A DNA stretch of 64,000 nt from Candidatus Methylomirabilota bacterium (GTDB lineage Bacteria > Methylomirabilota > Methylomirabilia > Rokubacteriales > CSP1-6): assembly GCA_035315345.1 (NCBI GenBank), contig DATFYA010000161.1, positions 1-64,000 on the forward strand. Direction: 5' to 3'. A model generated the notes under the pieces. The model ran no database searches and was not told where the DNA came from. It was given only the letters and a program-made list of their open reading frames with translations. Shown here piece by piece: positions 35,186-42,801 of this stretch (its first letter is position 1; every line of letters begins with the position of its first letter). A program made the translations under genes and the position numbers.

Positions 35186-36691
35186 TCAGACCTGGGTGCG
35201 CAGCTCCTTGCGCAAGACCTTCCCGATGGGACTCTTGGGTAACGACGGCACGAACCGGACTTGCTTGGGACACTTGAAGCGGGCCAGCCGGCTCTCGCAA
35301 AAGGTCATGATCTCCTCGACCGAGGCCGCCGACGCGTCCTTGAGCACCACGAACGCGAGCACGTCCTCGCCCATCAGCGGGTCCTTCATGCCGACGACCG
35401 CGGCCTCCGCGATGGCGGGATGCGCGTAGAGCACCTCTTCGACCTCGCGCGGGTAGATGTTGAAGCCGCCGCGGATGATCAGATCCTTCTTGCGCTCCAC
35501 GATGAACAGAAAGCCGTCCTCGTCGAGGCGCCCCATGTCGCCGGTATGGAGCCACCCCGCGCGCAGGGTGCGTGCGGTCTCGTCGGGATTGCGATAGTAG
35601 CCGGTCATCACGTTGGGCCCGCGCACGCAGACTTCGCCCACCTCGCCCACCGGCAGGGGCCGGTCGGCATCGTCCTGGATCGAGATGGACACTCCCGGGA
35701 TCGCCTGCCCCACCGAGCCGATCTTCCGCGCCCCGGAGAGGCGGTGGGCCGAGACCACCGGCGAGGCCTCGGTCAAGCCGTAGCCTTCGAGGATCCTGCC
35801 GCCGAACTTTCGCTCGAAGGGCTCGACCACCTCGACCGGCAGCGGCGAGGCGCCCGATCCCCACACGCGCATGGATCGCGTGTCGAAGGCGTCTCCGCCC
35901 GGATAGTTGAGCAGATAGAGCAGCATGGTGGGCACCGCGGCCATCGACACCGCCTTGAAGTCCTGGATGGTCTGCAACACCAGATCGGGGTTGAACCAGC
36001 GCAGCAGGACGCCGCGCGTGCCCAGGATGTGCCCGGCGTTCATCACGGTGAGCCCGTAGGAGTGCGACAGCGGCAGGACGGTCACCGCCCACTCCTCCCG
36101 CGGCAGCTCGTGCAGCGACGCGATCGCGCGCGCGTTGGATTCGAGGTTGGCGTGGGAGAGCGCCACGCCCTTCGGGGTCCCGGTCGTGCCCGAGGTGTAC
36201 AGGATGACCGCGAGGTCCTCCGGGCGCCGATTCGCCGCGATGAAGCGGTCCGACTCGCCCGCCGTCTCCGCCTCCAGCGAGCGCACGCGTCCGTCACCGC
36301 CGCCGTCGACCGAGAGCACGTGACGGAGCGTCGGCGTCACCCCGATCTGGCCGTCCACCTTCGAGACCAGATCGGTGGACGTGATCACGATCTTCGCCTC
36401 GGAGTCGGCCAGGACGTGCGCGACTTCTCGCTCGCCCAGCAGGAAGATCAGCGGCACGATCACCGCGCCGCACTTCAGGATCGCACCGTAGCTCTGCATC
36501 ACCTCCGGGCAATTCGGCAGCAGGACCACCACGCGGTCGCCCGGGTCGACGCCGAGGCGACGCAGGGCGTGGGCCAGGCGGCCGGCCGCGCGCTCCTGAT
36601 CCACGTTGGTGTACTGCCGGCCCTCGAACGCCAGCGCGGGATACTCCCCGAACCTGTCGAGGGCCTCGTCCGCCAGGCGGCTCAGTGACAT
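35186..36691 (-). CDS. AMP-binding fatty acid-CoA ligase
   Basis: This 501-residue ANL-superfamily ligase has YTSGTTGTPKGVALSH, the EGYGLTEASPV A5 motif, GWLHTGDMGRLDEDGF, and PKSPIGKVLRKEL with the C-terminal catalytic lysine. It is shorter than the neighbouring ligase and typical of FadD or medium/long-chain acyl-CoA synthetases. It is first in the minus unit, divergent from the phasin gene. The shared control region (36692-36847) carries GTTAC-type repeats and an extended -10 on this strand at 36740-36732. Confidence 0.92.
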   Translation of the reverse strand: MSLSRLADEALDRFGEYPALAFEGRQYTNVDQERAAGRLAHALRRLGVDPGDRVVVLLPNCPEVMQSYGAILKCGAVIVPLIFLLGEREVAHVLADSEAKIVITSTDLVSKVDGQIGVTPTLRHVLSVDGGGDGRVRSLEAETAGESDRFIAANRRPEDLAVILYTSGTTGTPKGVALSHANLESNARAIASLHELPREEWAVTVLPLSHSYGLTVMNAGHILGTRGVLLRWFNPDLVLQTIQDFKAVSMAAVPTMLLYLLNYPGGDAFDTRSMRVWGSGASPLPVEVVEPFERKFGGRILEGYGLTEASPVVSAHRLSGARKIGSVGQAIPGVSISIQDDADRPLPVGEVGEVCVRGPNVMTGYYRNPDETARTLRAGWLHTGDMGRLDEDGFLFIVERKKDLIIRGGFNIYPREVEEVLYAHPAIAEAAVVGMKDPLMGEDVLAFVVLKDASAASVEEIMTFCESRLARFKCPKQVRFVPSLPKSPIGKVLRKELRTQV

Positions 36692-36724
36692 GGGAGGCTA
36701 CCAGTTCGCAATGAGTTTCAAGAG

Positions 36725-36799
36725 GTTACCCCGTATATCACGCGCCGGGTAACGCGTCGCGATAAAACTCTTGCTCAACGTTACGCGACGCGTTACACT
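36725..36799. promoter_or_regulatory. Divergent ligase/phasin promoter region with GTTAC dyads
   Basis: Two overlapping dyads lie here. GTTACCC (36725-36731) pairs with GGGTAAC (36747-36753). The 13-bp arm GTAACGCGTCGCG (36749-36761) pairs perfectly with 36784-36796. The phasin promoter reads TTGCTC (36771-36776), 17 bases, TACACT (36794-36799), so the right arm covers its -10. On the other strand the extended -10 TGATATACG (36740-36732) lies within the first dyad. The layout suggests one repressor controlling both directions; PhaR or the TetR protein are candidates. Confidence 0.55.
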
Positions 36800-36847
36800 G
36801 GCCTCGTTCGGTCAAGAACCCCAGCGAATCACAACGAAGGAGAGTCG

Positions 36848-37300
36848 ATGATGACGAATCCGATGCCCCCCAGCGAGCTCATCTCGCAGCTCACCGGCCG
36901 CGCCGTGGAGGCCTTCTCCGTCTGGGCCGACGCCAACCAGCGGATCCTCCGGGAGCTGGTCGACCTGTCCGCGACCACCGCGAAGGAGGGCGTCCGGCTC
37001 TACGCCGAGATCCAATCCTCGGCGGTGGAGGCGGTGAAGGAGAGCCAGTCGTACCTGCTGCGGCGTCAGAGCGAGCTGCAGGACGCGCCTCGCGATCCGG
37101 TGACGTTCTATCAGAAGGGCGTGGCCGAATCCGTGGAGGGTGCCCAGCACGGCTTCCGCCTCTTCGAGACCACCGCCCAGGCCATGACCCGCTCGGCGGA
37201 GCGGCTCCAGCTGAAGACGGAGCAGGCCGGCACCGAGATCCAGGCCACCGTCACCCAGCTCGCCGGCAAGATGAAGTCGCTGTACGCCCCGATCGCCTAG
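36848..37300 (+). CDS. Phasin family protein
   Basis: This 150-residue, nearly all-helical amphipathic protein has ISQLTGRAVEAFSVWADANQRILRELVDLSATTAKEGVRLYAEI, which matches the phasin fold. Phasins coat polyhydroxyalkanoate granules and control their number and size. No cysteine, no signal peptide. GAAGGAGAG precedes the ATG. A second ATG one codon later is equally usable. Convergent with phaR; both are probably regulated by polymer state. Confidence 0.85.
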   Translation: MMTNPMPPSELISQLTGRAVEAFSVWADANQRILRELVDLSATTAKEGVRLYAEIQSSAVEAVKESQSYLLRRQSELQDAPRDPVTFYQKGVAESVEGAQHGFRLFETTAQAMTRSAERLQLKTEQAGTEIQATVTQLAGKMKSLYAPIA

Positions 37301-37342
37301 TCGTCCAGCTGAGGCGCGGGTCGGCGTCGGCCGGCCCGCGCG

Positions 37343-37846
37343 CTACTTCTCGCGCTTCTTTTCCAGACGCTCCTCGAGCGCGCGTAGCTGCTCTCGCAGC
37401 ACGGAAACTTCTTCCCGGAGGGCGTCGGCCTCCGCGGGCTCGGCGCGCTTTTCGGTCTTCACCGGCTCGCCCGCCGGCGTCGTCGAGGCCATCCAGCCGG
37501 CGCGGGAGGCCCATTCACGAAGAACCCGGTCCGCCTCCCGCTGGCTCGTCATCAATCCCTCCAGGCTGGAGCGGAGGGACTTCTGGACGAAATCCTGCCA
37601 GGCCTCCCCGTGCTTGATCAACTGGTGCAGGAACGCGGTGGGAAGGGTCGCGCGATGACTGCGCTCGTTCTCCAGGATGATCTGGGCGAGCGTCACCGAG
37701 GTCAGATCTTCCCCGGTCGAGACGTCGACGACGGAGATCTCTCGGCCGGCCCGGATCAGCTCCTCGAGCTCTTCGAGCGTGACGTAGCGACTCTCCTGCG
37801 TGTCGTAGAGCTTGCGATTGGAGTAGCGCTTGATGACGTACGGCAT
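37343..37846 (-). CDS. phaR: Polyhydroxyalkanoate synthesis repressor PhaR
   Basis: This 167-residue protein has the PhaR/PHB_acc_N DNA-binding domain at the N terminus (MPYVIKRYSNRKLYDTQESRYVTLEEL) and PHB_acc about residues 60-110. A C-terminal coiled coil (ALREEVSVLREQLRALEERLEKKREK) follows. PhaR binds both DNA and PHA polymer and represses phasin and its own gene until granules form. The start is MPYVIK. The frame extends 9 codons further, without family support. Next to the phasin gene and PHA synthesis genes. Confidence 0.93.
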   Translation of the reverse strand: MPYVIKRYSNRKLYDTQESRYVTLEELEELIRAGREISVVDVSTGEDLTSVTLAQIILENERSHRATLPTAFLHQLIKHGEAWQDFVQKSLRSSLEGLMTSQREADRVLREWASRAGWMASTTPAGEPVKTEKRAEPAEADALREEVSVLREQLRALEERLEKKREK

Positions 37847-37930
37847 GGCGGAATTCAGTCTAGCACCGCGCATGTAGCGTCACAAGGCGCCGCCGGCGCG
37901 GGGCGCGCGACCGCCGAGCGCGCGCGGTGA

Positions 37931-38512
37931 CTACTTCGACCGCGGAGGAGCGGGGAAGGTCGGAGTGGCGGCGGCGAGCGCGGAGATCCCGAGCATGCTC
38001 ATGATGCTCGCGCCCTGGGCCATCCAGGCGAGCGGCTGCAGCATCCAGAGCGCGAGCGGCCCCATCGCGTCGACGGGCCGGACGTAGGTGATCGCGTTAC
38101 GCGACGGCATCACCACCGCCTCGCCGGTCAGGACGTCCTCGGCGCGCTGGTTGGTGCACACGGTGCGAAGCCGGATGCGGTTCTTCTCCCGATTCACCTC
38201 GGCCACCTCGACGCGCGCGGAGATCGAGTCGCCGGACTTCACCGGCTTCAGGAATCTCAGGTCCTGCGAGACGTAGATGGCACCGGGACCCGGCAGTCGG
38301 GTTCCGATGACGGCGGAGACGAGCCCCGCCGTCCAGATGCCCGGCGCGATCGGCTCCTTGAAGACGGTACCCGCGGCGTAGTCACGGTCGGAGTGCACCG
38401 GGTTGTAGTCGCCGACCGCGTCCACGAAGCCCGCGATGTCGTCGTCGGTGACGCGCCGGGTGAGCTGGGCGCTGTCGCCGACCGCGATCGAATCGATGGT
38501 GAGTCCGATCAT
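37931..38512 (-). CDS. phaJ: MaoC-like (R)-specific enoyl-CoA hydratase (PhaJ-like) with C-terminal hydrophobic extension
   Basis: This 193-residue protein is a hotdog hydratase over residues 1-145. The active-site loop is DYNPVHSDRDYA, with FKEPIAPGIWTAGL and LRFLKPVKSGDSI following. It converts trans-2-enoyl-CoA to (R)-3-hydroxyacyl-CoA, linking beta-oxidation to PHA. Unlike usual PhaJ (about 140-160 residues) it carries a C-terminal hydrophobic segment (DAMGPLALWMLQPLAWMAQG, then SIMSMLGISALAAATP) that could anchor it to a membrane or granule. Its ATG overlaps the stop of the PhaE-like gene (ATGA at 38509-38512). Confidence 0.88.
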   Translation of the reverse strand: MIGLTIDSIAVGDSAQLTRRVTDDDIAGFVDAVGDYNPVHSDRDYAAGTVFKEPIAPGIWTAGLVSAVIGTRLPGPGAIYVSQDLRFLKPVKSGDSISARVEVAEVNREKNRIRLRTVCTNQRAEDVLTGEAVVMPSRNAITYVRPVDAMGPLALWMLQPLAWMAQGASIMSMLGISALAAATPTFPAPPRSK

Positions 38513-39039
38513 GCGCGCTCCGATCGGCCGGGCGTTCCTTCGAGCCGGCTCAGGACCCGGTCGAGCTTGTCCTCGAGCGTGTCGATCTTCTCCTCGACCT
38601 GGGCGAGGTGGCGGGCCAGGGCGGTGACCTGGGTGCGCGAGGGCATCCCGAGGCCGGACAGCGAGACCTCGATCTGCTGCTCGGCCGCCTTCTTCGCGGG
38701 ACCCGACGCGTTCAGGAAGCCTTCCAGCTGCTTGCCCATGGCCTTGGCGAACGCGTCGGTCCCCATCGCCTGCTCGAGCACGCGAGACCACGCGGCGATC
38801 CACTGGTCGAGGAACTGCTTCCACTGCGTCATCAGGTCCGGCGACGGCGCCGTCCCTTGCGTCATGACCTTGGACCACGCAGCCATGCCCTGATCCATGA
38901 AGGGCCGCCAGAAGGATTGCGGATCCATGGTCGGTGCCGCCCCCGGTCCCTGCCCCATCATCCGGAGCCACGCCTGCGTGCCCTCCTCGACCTGCCGCTT
39001 CCACATGTCCACCAGCTGCTGACTCGGACTGTCGGCCAT
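38509..39039 (-). CDS. PhaE-like/PHA synthase-associated protein
   Basis: This 176-residue helical protein is tryptophan- and methionine-rich in the first half, with repeats of the form MDQGMAAWSKVM and LDQWIAAWSRVLEQAMG. The second half is a coiled coil (ALARHLAQVEEKIDTLEDKLDRVLSRLE). This fits the PhaE family, the second subunit of class III PHA synthases, though it is shorter than typical PhaE (about 350). A phasin-like role is the alternative. It lies between phaC and phaJ, 23 bases after phaC. I judge it a PhaE-type partner from position and composition. Confidence 0.7.
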   Translation of the reverse strand: MADSPSQQLVDMWKRQVEEGTQAWLRMMGQGPGAAPTMDPQSFWRPFMDQGMAAWSKVMTQGTAPSPDLMTQWKQFLDQWIAAWSRVLEQAMGTDAFAKAMGKQLEGFLNASGPAKKAAEQQIEVSLSGLGMPSRTQVTALARHLAQVEEKIDTLEDKLDRVLSRLEGTPGRSERA

Positions 39040-39062
39040 GACCGTGCTCCTCGGCCCCGCGC

Positions 39063-40163
39063 TTAGGAGCGCGCGGCCAGCCAGGACGCCACCTTCGGCC
39101 AGCAGTGCACCGAGGCGCCGCGTCCGGCGATCAGCGAGATGTGCCCGCCCGGCAGCTCCACGTACTCCTTGTCGCGCGTGCTCACCGCGTCGATGAGCGG
39201 CTTCACGCACCCGGGCGGGGCGATGTTGTCCTCCTTGGCGCCCACCGCGAGCACCGGGCAGCGGATCTCGCGCAGGTCGACGCGGCGTCCCCCCATCACC
39301 AGCTCGCCCTTGATCAGCTTGTTCTGCTGGTAGAAGTCGCGGACCCACTGGCGGAAGAACTCGCCCGGGAACGGCAGATACTCGTTCGCCCACTTGTTGA
39401 GCGCGTTGAATCCCGACACGTATTCCGGGTTCCAGAGGTTCCACCAGAGATTGAGGTTGGTGCTGACGTCCATGGTGGGCTTGAGCAGCTTGAAGCCCAT
39501 CTTGACCATGTCGGCCGGGATGCTCCCCAGCGTGTCGACGTACTTGTCCACGTCGAAGACGTCCGGGGCGAGCCACTTGCCGAACAGCCCAACGTGGGCG
39601 AAGTCGATGGGGCCCGCCATGTTGATGAAGTTCTTCAGCGGGAACTCCGGGTGGGTCGTCACGAAGCTGGCGGAGAGCGGGGCGCCCATGCAGTACCCGA
39701 GGACCGACATCTCGGACGCGCCCGAGGACTCGAGCGCCTTGCGGGCCAGTCGGGGCAGGATCTTGGTCACCGCGGCCTCGACGGTGAGGCCGTTGTCCTC
39801 CTCGCCGAACACACCCCAGTCGACCAGGTAGAAGTCGAACCCCTGCTGGGTCATGTATTCGATGAACGAGCCCTTGGGCATGAGGTCGAAAATGTACGGA
39901 CGGCTGATCCCGAGGTTGGGCACGAACAGCAGCGGCGTCCGGATGGTGCGCCGGGACTCGTAGCGCCAGAGCCGGGACTTGTTGGTGCGGTAGATCTCCT
40001 GGCGTGGGGTGGGCCCGACCTTGGGCTCCGTCGGGTTCATCACCATCTCGCTGAAGTGCTTCATGCGGAGAAGGTTGCGATTGGCCTCCTCCTTCATCCG
40101 CGCCATCACTTCCGGCGACATCGCGGGCAGCTCACCCATCATCGTGAAGAGCTCGTCTTTCAT
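39063..40163 (-). CDS. phaC: Class III poly(R)-hydroxyalkanoic acid synthase subunit PhaC
   Basis: This 366-residue alpha/beta hydrolase-fold polymerase has a lipase-like box GYCMGA with Cys158, Asp312 in GAKEDNIAPP and His341 in PGGHISL as catalytic triad. The length and the short N terminus match class III PhaC, which needs PhaE for activity. A PhaE-like gene follows. It polymerises (R)-3-hydroxyacyl-CoA into granules in the cytoplasm. A sigma-70-like promoter with a dyad lies upstream at 40172-40201, separating this gene from the SCP2/SDR unit. Confidence 0.95.
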   Translation of the reverse strand: MKDELFTMMGELPAMSPEVMARMKEEANRNLLRMKHFSEMVMNPTEPKVGPTPRQEIYRTNKSRLWRYESRRTIRTPLLFVPNLGISRPYIFDLMPKGSFIEYMTQQGFDFYLVDWGVFGEEDNGLTVEAAVTKILPRLARKALESSGASEMSVLGYCMGAPLSASFVTTHPEFPLKNFINMAGPIDFAHVGLFGKWLAPDVFDVDKYVDTLGSIPADMVKMGFKLLKPTMDVSTNLNLWWNLWNPEYVSGFNALNKWANEYLPFPGEFFRQWVRDFYQQNKLIKGELVMGGRRVDLREIRCPVLAVGAKEDNIAPPGCVKPLIDAVSTRDKEYVELPGGHISLIAGRGASVHCWPKVASWLAARS

Positions 40164-40171
40164 AGGCTTCC

Positions 40172-40201
40172 ATCCTACCGCCCGGTGACGCTACGCGTCA
40201 A
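40172..40201 (-). promoter_or_regulatory. phaC promoter with overlapping dyad
   Basis: Minus-strand TTGACG (40201-40196), 18 bases, TAGGAT (40177-40172), just before phaC. TGACGC and GCGTCA form a perfect 6-bp dyad with a TAC centre at 40186-40200, overlapping the -35. The heptamer ACGCGTC occurs here and in the phasin-region dyad arm (36752-36758), suggesting a shared regulator such as PhaR. Confidence 0.45.
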
Positions 40202-40267
40202 CCTTTCGTCGACCGGCCCCCGCTCCGCACGGTGAGGGCCGGAGCGGGCCGCGGCGACGTCGGGCGG

Positions 40268-40588
40268 CTAGACCTGGAACAGGCTGCCCACCTTCATGGC
40301 CAGGCCCATGTCGCCCTTGAGCTTGAGCTTGCCGGACATGAAGGCCATCTGGCCCGAGAGCTTGCCGCCGGTCATGTCGAGCCAGTCCTGCGACGACATG
40401 GTCAAGGTCAGGTTCGGGTTGGCGGCAGCGCCCTGGCTCACGTTGCAGGCGCCGTCCTTGATCACCGCGTTCCAGGTTCCCCCCTGGTCCCCGGTGATGT
40501 CGTACTGGATCGTGGCGTTGACTCCCGCCGCCTTGTCGGGGCGAAAGCGAGAGGTCATGTTGTCGAAGGTCTCCTTCACTGTCGGCAT
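40268..40588 (-). CDS. SCP2 sterol-binding-domain protein
   Basis: This 106-residue protein corresponds to one SCP2 lipid-carrier domain: NATIQYDITGDQGGTWNAVIKDG, LTLTMSSQDWLDMTGGKLSGQMAFMSGKLKLKGDM. The family binds acyl chains or sterols and in bacteria is often found with beta-oxidation and PHA genes. Full length, no signal peptide. It follows the SDR gene by 33 bases and precedes the phaC promoter. Confidence 0.9.
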   Translation of the reverse strand: MPTVKETFDNMTSRFRPDKAAGVNATIQYDITGDQGGTWNAVIKDGACNVSQGAAANPNLTLTMSSQDWLDMTGGKLSGQMAFMSGKLKLKGDMGLAMKVGSLFQV

Positions 40589-40621
40589 GGACGCGTCTCC
40601 TTTCCGATGTCGAGCGCGATG

Positions 40622-41371
40622 CTAGAAGGTGAAGAGGTCCATCCCACCGGTGACGGTGAGCACGGCCCCCGTGATGTAGCGCGCGCGCTCCGAGCACAGG
40701 AACGCGACGGCGCTGGCGATGTCCTCGGGTTGCCCCTCCCGCTGCATGGCCACCCGCTTGACCATGCGGTCGTACAACGGCGACATGTTCGCGTTCGGCC
40801 CCACGATGCCGGGAGCGATCACGTTCGAGGTCACATTGTACCGCGCGCCCTCGAGGGCGACCGACTTGGCGAACCCGATGACGCCCATCTTGCTCGCGGA
40901 GTACGCGGTCTGTCCGAAGCCGCCCATGAGGCCGGCGATCGAGGCCATGCAGATCACCCGCCCCCACCGGCGCTCGCGCATGCCGGGGAACACGAGCTTG
41001 GTCACGTTGTAGGTGCCGGTCAGGTTGATGCGGAGGTTCAGGTCCCAGTCGTCATCCGCGGTGTCCTTCAGCTGCCCCATCGTGTAGATCCACCCGGCGT
41101 TGTTCACGCAGATGTCGACGGGGCCCACCTCGCCCTCCGCACGCCGCAGCACCTCGGCCAGCGCGACCCGCTCGGTGATGTCGACGGCGTATCCACGCGC
41201 GCGTCCGCCCGCGTCGGTGATCTCCTTCGCGGTCTCGGCGGCGCCCTCGCCGTTGAGGTCGAGCACGATGATCCGGCAGCCCTCGGCGGCCAGCTGCCGG
41301 CAGTCCTCCTTGCCGAGGCTCCGCGCGCCCCCGGTCACGAGCGCGGTCTTCCCGGCGATGCCGAGGTCCAC
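40622..41371 (-). CDS. Short-chain dehydrogenase/reductase (FabG/PhaB-like)
   Basis: This 249-residue SDR has ALVTGGARSLGKEDCRQLA as cofactor loop, NNAGWIY, MASIAG with Ser, YSASKMG with Tyr and Lys, and the ending TGAVLTVTGGMDLF. The GTG start comes directly after the TAG of the enoyl-CoA hydratase gene (TAGGTG), so translation is coupled. It may reduce 3-oxoacyl-CoA to (R)-3-hydroxyacyl-CoA for PHA, or work in fatty acid oxidation. The cofactor cannot be told from the sequence with certainty; an acidic residue after strand 2 (IVLDLNG) favours NAD(H). Confidence 0.9.
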   Translation of the reverse strand: MDLGIAGKTALVTGGARSLGKEDCRQLAAEGCRIIVLDLNGEGAAETAKEITDAGGRARGYAVDITERVALAEVLRRAEGEVGPVDICVNNAGWIYTMGQLKDTADDDWDLNLRINLTGTYNVTKLVFPGMRERRWGRVICMASIAGLMGGFGQTAYSASKMGVIGFAKSVALEGARYNVTSNVIAPGIVGPNANMSPLYDRMVKRVAMQREGQPEDIASAVAFLCSERARYITGAVLTVTGGMDLFTF

Positions 41372-42145
41372 CTAGCGGCCCTTGAAATCGGCGGGGCGCT
41401 TCTGGAAGAAGGCCTGGATGCCCTCGGAGGCGTCGTCGGTCCGCAGCGACTGCAGGAACGCGCGCACCTCGATCTCGATCGCGGTGTCGATGGGCGCGGG
41501 CAGGCCGTCGTCGACCGCCTCGATGATGAGCCGCGTCGCCACCGGCGGGCGCTTGGCCAGCTCGCGAGCCAGCGCCCGGGCGTCGTCGAGGGTCTGACCT
41601 TCCTTGGAGAGGCGATTCGCGAGTCCGAGCCGGTAGCACTCCGCGGCCGGGATCTGGGTCCCGAGGATCAGGTGCTCCAGCGCCAGCCCCCGGCCGATCA
41701 GACGCGGGTAGCGCTGGGTGCCCCCGAAGCCGGGCGTGATGCCCAGGTTGGACTCGGTCTGCCCCATCCGCGCGGTCTCCTTCAGGATGCGGATGTGGCA
41801 GCCCATCGCGATCTCGCAGCCGCCGCCGAGGGCGTGGCCGTTGATCGCGGCCACCACCGGCTTCGGGAAGCGCTCGATGCGGCGCACCACGCTGTTGCCG
41901 AAGCGAATGAACGTGCCCACGTCCGCGCCCTGGAAGGCGGAGCCGAGATCGGCGCCCGCGCAGAAGATCTTGTCGCCCGCGCCGGTGATGATCACGCTGC
42001 GGACCGCGTCGTCGTGCTCCAGATCGGAGAGCGCGGCGTTCAGCTCGCGCATCAGGGTCTCGCTGATCGCATTGGCGGGCGGCCGGTTCAGGGTGATGAT
42101 CGCGAAGCGCTCCTCGCGGGTCAGGATGAGGGTCTCGTACGCCAT
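41372..42145 (-). CDS. Enoyl-CoA hydratase/isomerase family protein
   Basis: This 257-residue crotonase has FAIITLNRPPANAISETLMREL, AGDKIFCAGADLGSAF as first oxyanion loop, and NGHALGGGCEIAMGCHIRI as second. GQTESNLGITPGFGGTQRYPRLIG holds the catalytic Glu positions (the E in TESN and a region at NLGI). It ends FFQKRPADFKGR. It probably hydrates enoyl-CoA in beta-oxidation. It follows the TetR gene by 24 bases, forming TetR-ECH-SDR-SCP2. Confidence 0.92.
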   Translation of the reverse strand: MAYETLILTREERFAIITLNRPPANAISETLMRELNAALSDLEHDDAVRSVIITGAGDKIFCAGADLGSAFQGADVGTFIRFGNSVVRRIERFPKPVVAAINGHALGGGCEIAMGCHIRILKETARMGQTESNLGITPGFGGTQRYPRLIGRGLALEHLILGTQIPAAECYRLGLANRLSKEGQTLDDARALARELAKRPPVATRLIIEAVDDGLPAPIDTAIEIEVRAFLQSLRTDDASEGIQAFFQKRPADFKGR

Positions 42146-42169
42146 CGGGCGACTCTCCTCTCGGTGGGG

Positions 42170-42778
42170 CTAGGGACGCGGGGCCACGCCCTTCAGGAAC
42201 AGATCGGCGACCGCGGGGGCGGTCTCGGTGAGGCGATAGCCGCGCTTTCCGAGCACCCAGGACGTCGCCATCTGGTCCATGCTGCCGAACAGCACCTTCG
42301 TGGCAACCTTCACCGGCAGGTCCGACTGGAAATGGCCCTGCCCGACGCCCTCCTCCAGCACGGAGCCGATCAGGGCGAAGTACTCGCCCACCTCCTGGCT
42401 GGAGGCGCCGCGGAAGAACTTCTGGCCCTGACGGAGCTCGATTTGCACGACCTCGGCCAGGTCGGGGTCCTCTTCCAGCATGTGAAAGTGCAGGTGCACG
42501 AGCCGCCGCACCTTCGCCACCGCGTCGGGCTCGTCGGCGATGGAGCGGCGCATCGACGCCACGAAGGTCGCCATCTTCTCCCGGAAGAGCGTGATGAGGA
42601 GGTCTTCCTTGGTCTTGAAATAGAGATAGATGGTGCCCGCCGCGATGCCGGCCTCGCGCGCCACGTCCGAGACGCGGGAGTTGAAATAGCCCTTGCGGGC
42701 GAAGACCCGAACCGCGGCCTCGATGATGTGCTGGGGCTTGTCTGGATCACGCATGGCAGGCAGTGAATCGCCGTTCAT
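42170..42778 (-). CDS. TetR-family regulator, FadR (Bacillus-type)-like
   Basis: This regulator of about 202 residues has the TetR HTH HIIEAAVRVFARKGYFNSRVSDVAREAGIAAGTIYLYFKTKEDLLITLF. This resembles, from memory, the Bacillus FadR (YsiA) that senses long-chain acyl-CoA and represses beta-oxidation genes. The C-terminal ligand domain is of normal length. It heads the unit with enoyl-CoA hydratase, SDR and SCP2. The start is uncertain among ATGs giving MTVRK, MNGDS and MRDPD. I prefer MNGDS because it clears the PilZ gene end by 23 bases. Confidence 0.88.
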   Translation of the reverse strand: MNGDSLPAMRDPDKPQHIIEAAVRVFARKGYFNSRVSDVAREAGIAAGTIYLYFKTKEDLLITLFREKMATFVASMRRSIADEPDAVAKVRRLVHLHFHMLEEDPDLAEVVQIELRQGQKFFRGASSQEVGEYFALIGSVLEEGVGQGHFQSDLPVKVATKVLFGSMDQMATSWVLGKRGYRLTETAPAVADLFLKGVAPRP

Positions 42779-42801
42779 ACTATGCGGGGCCTTCCGCACT
42801 G

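Noticed and set aside
33253-35277. A long plus-strand frame across the acyl-CoA synthetase
   Set aside because: Shadow of a ligase with intact motifs.
40232-42766. A long plus-strand frame across the SCP2, SDR and hydratase genes
   Set aside because: Opposite strand of three clear genes; no family motifs, His/Arg/Glu/Gln-rich as typical for reverse-strand GC reading.
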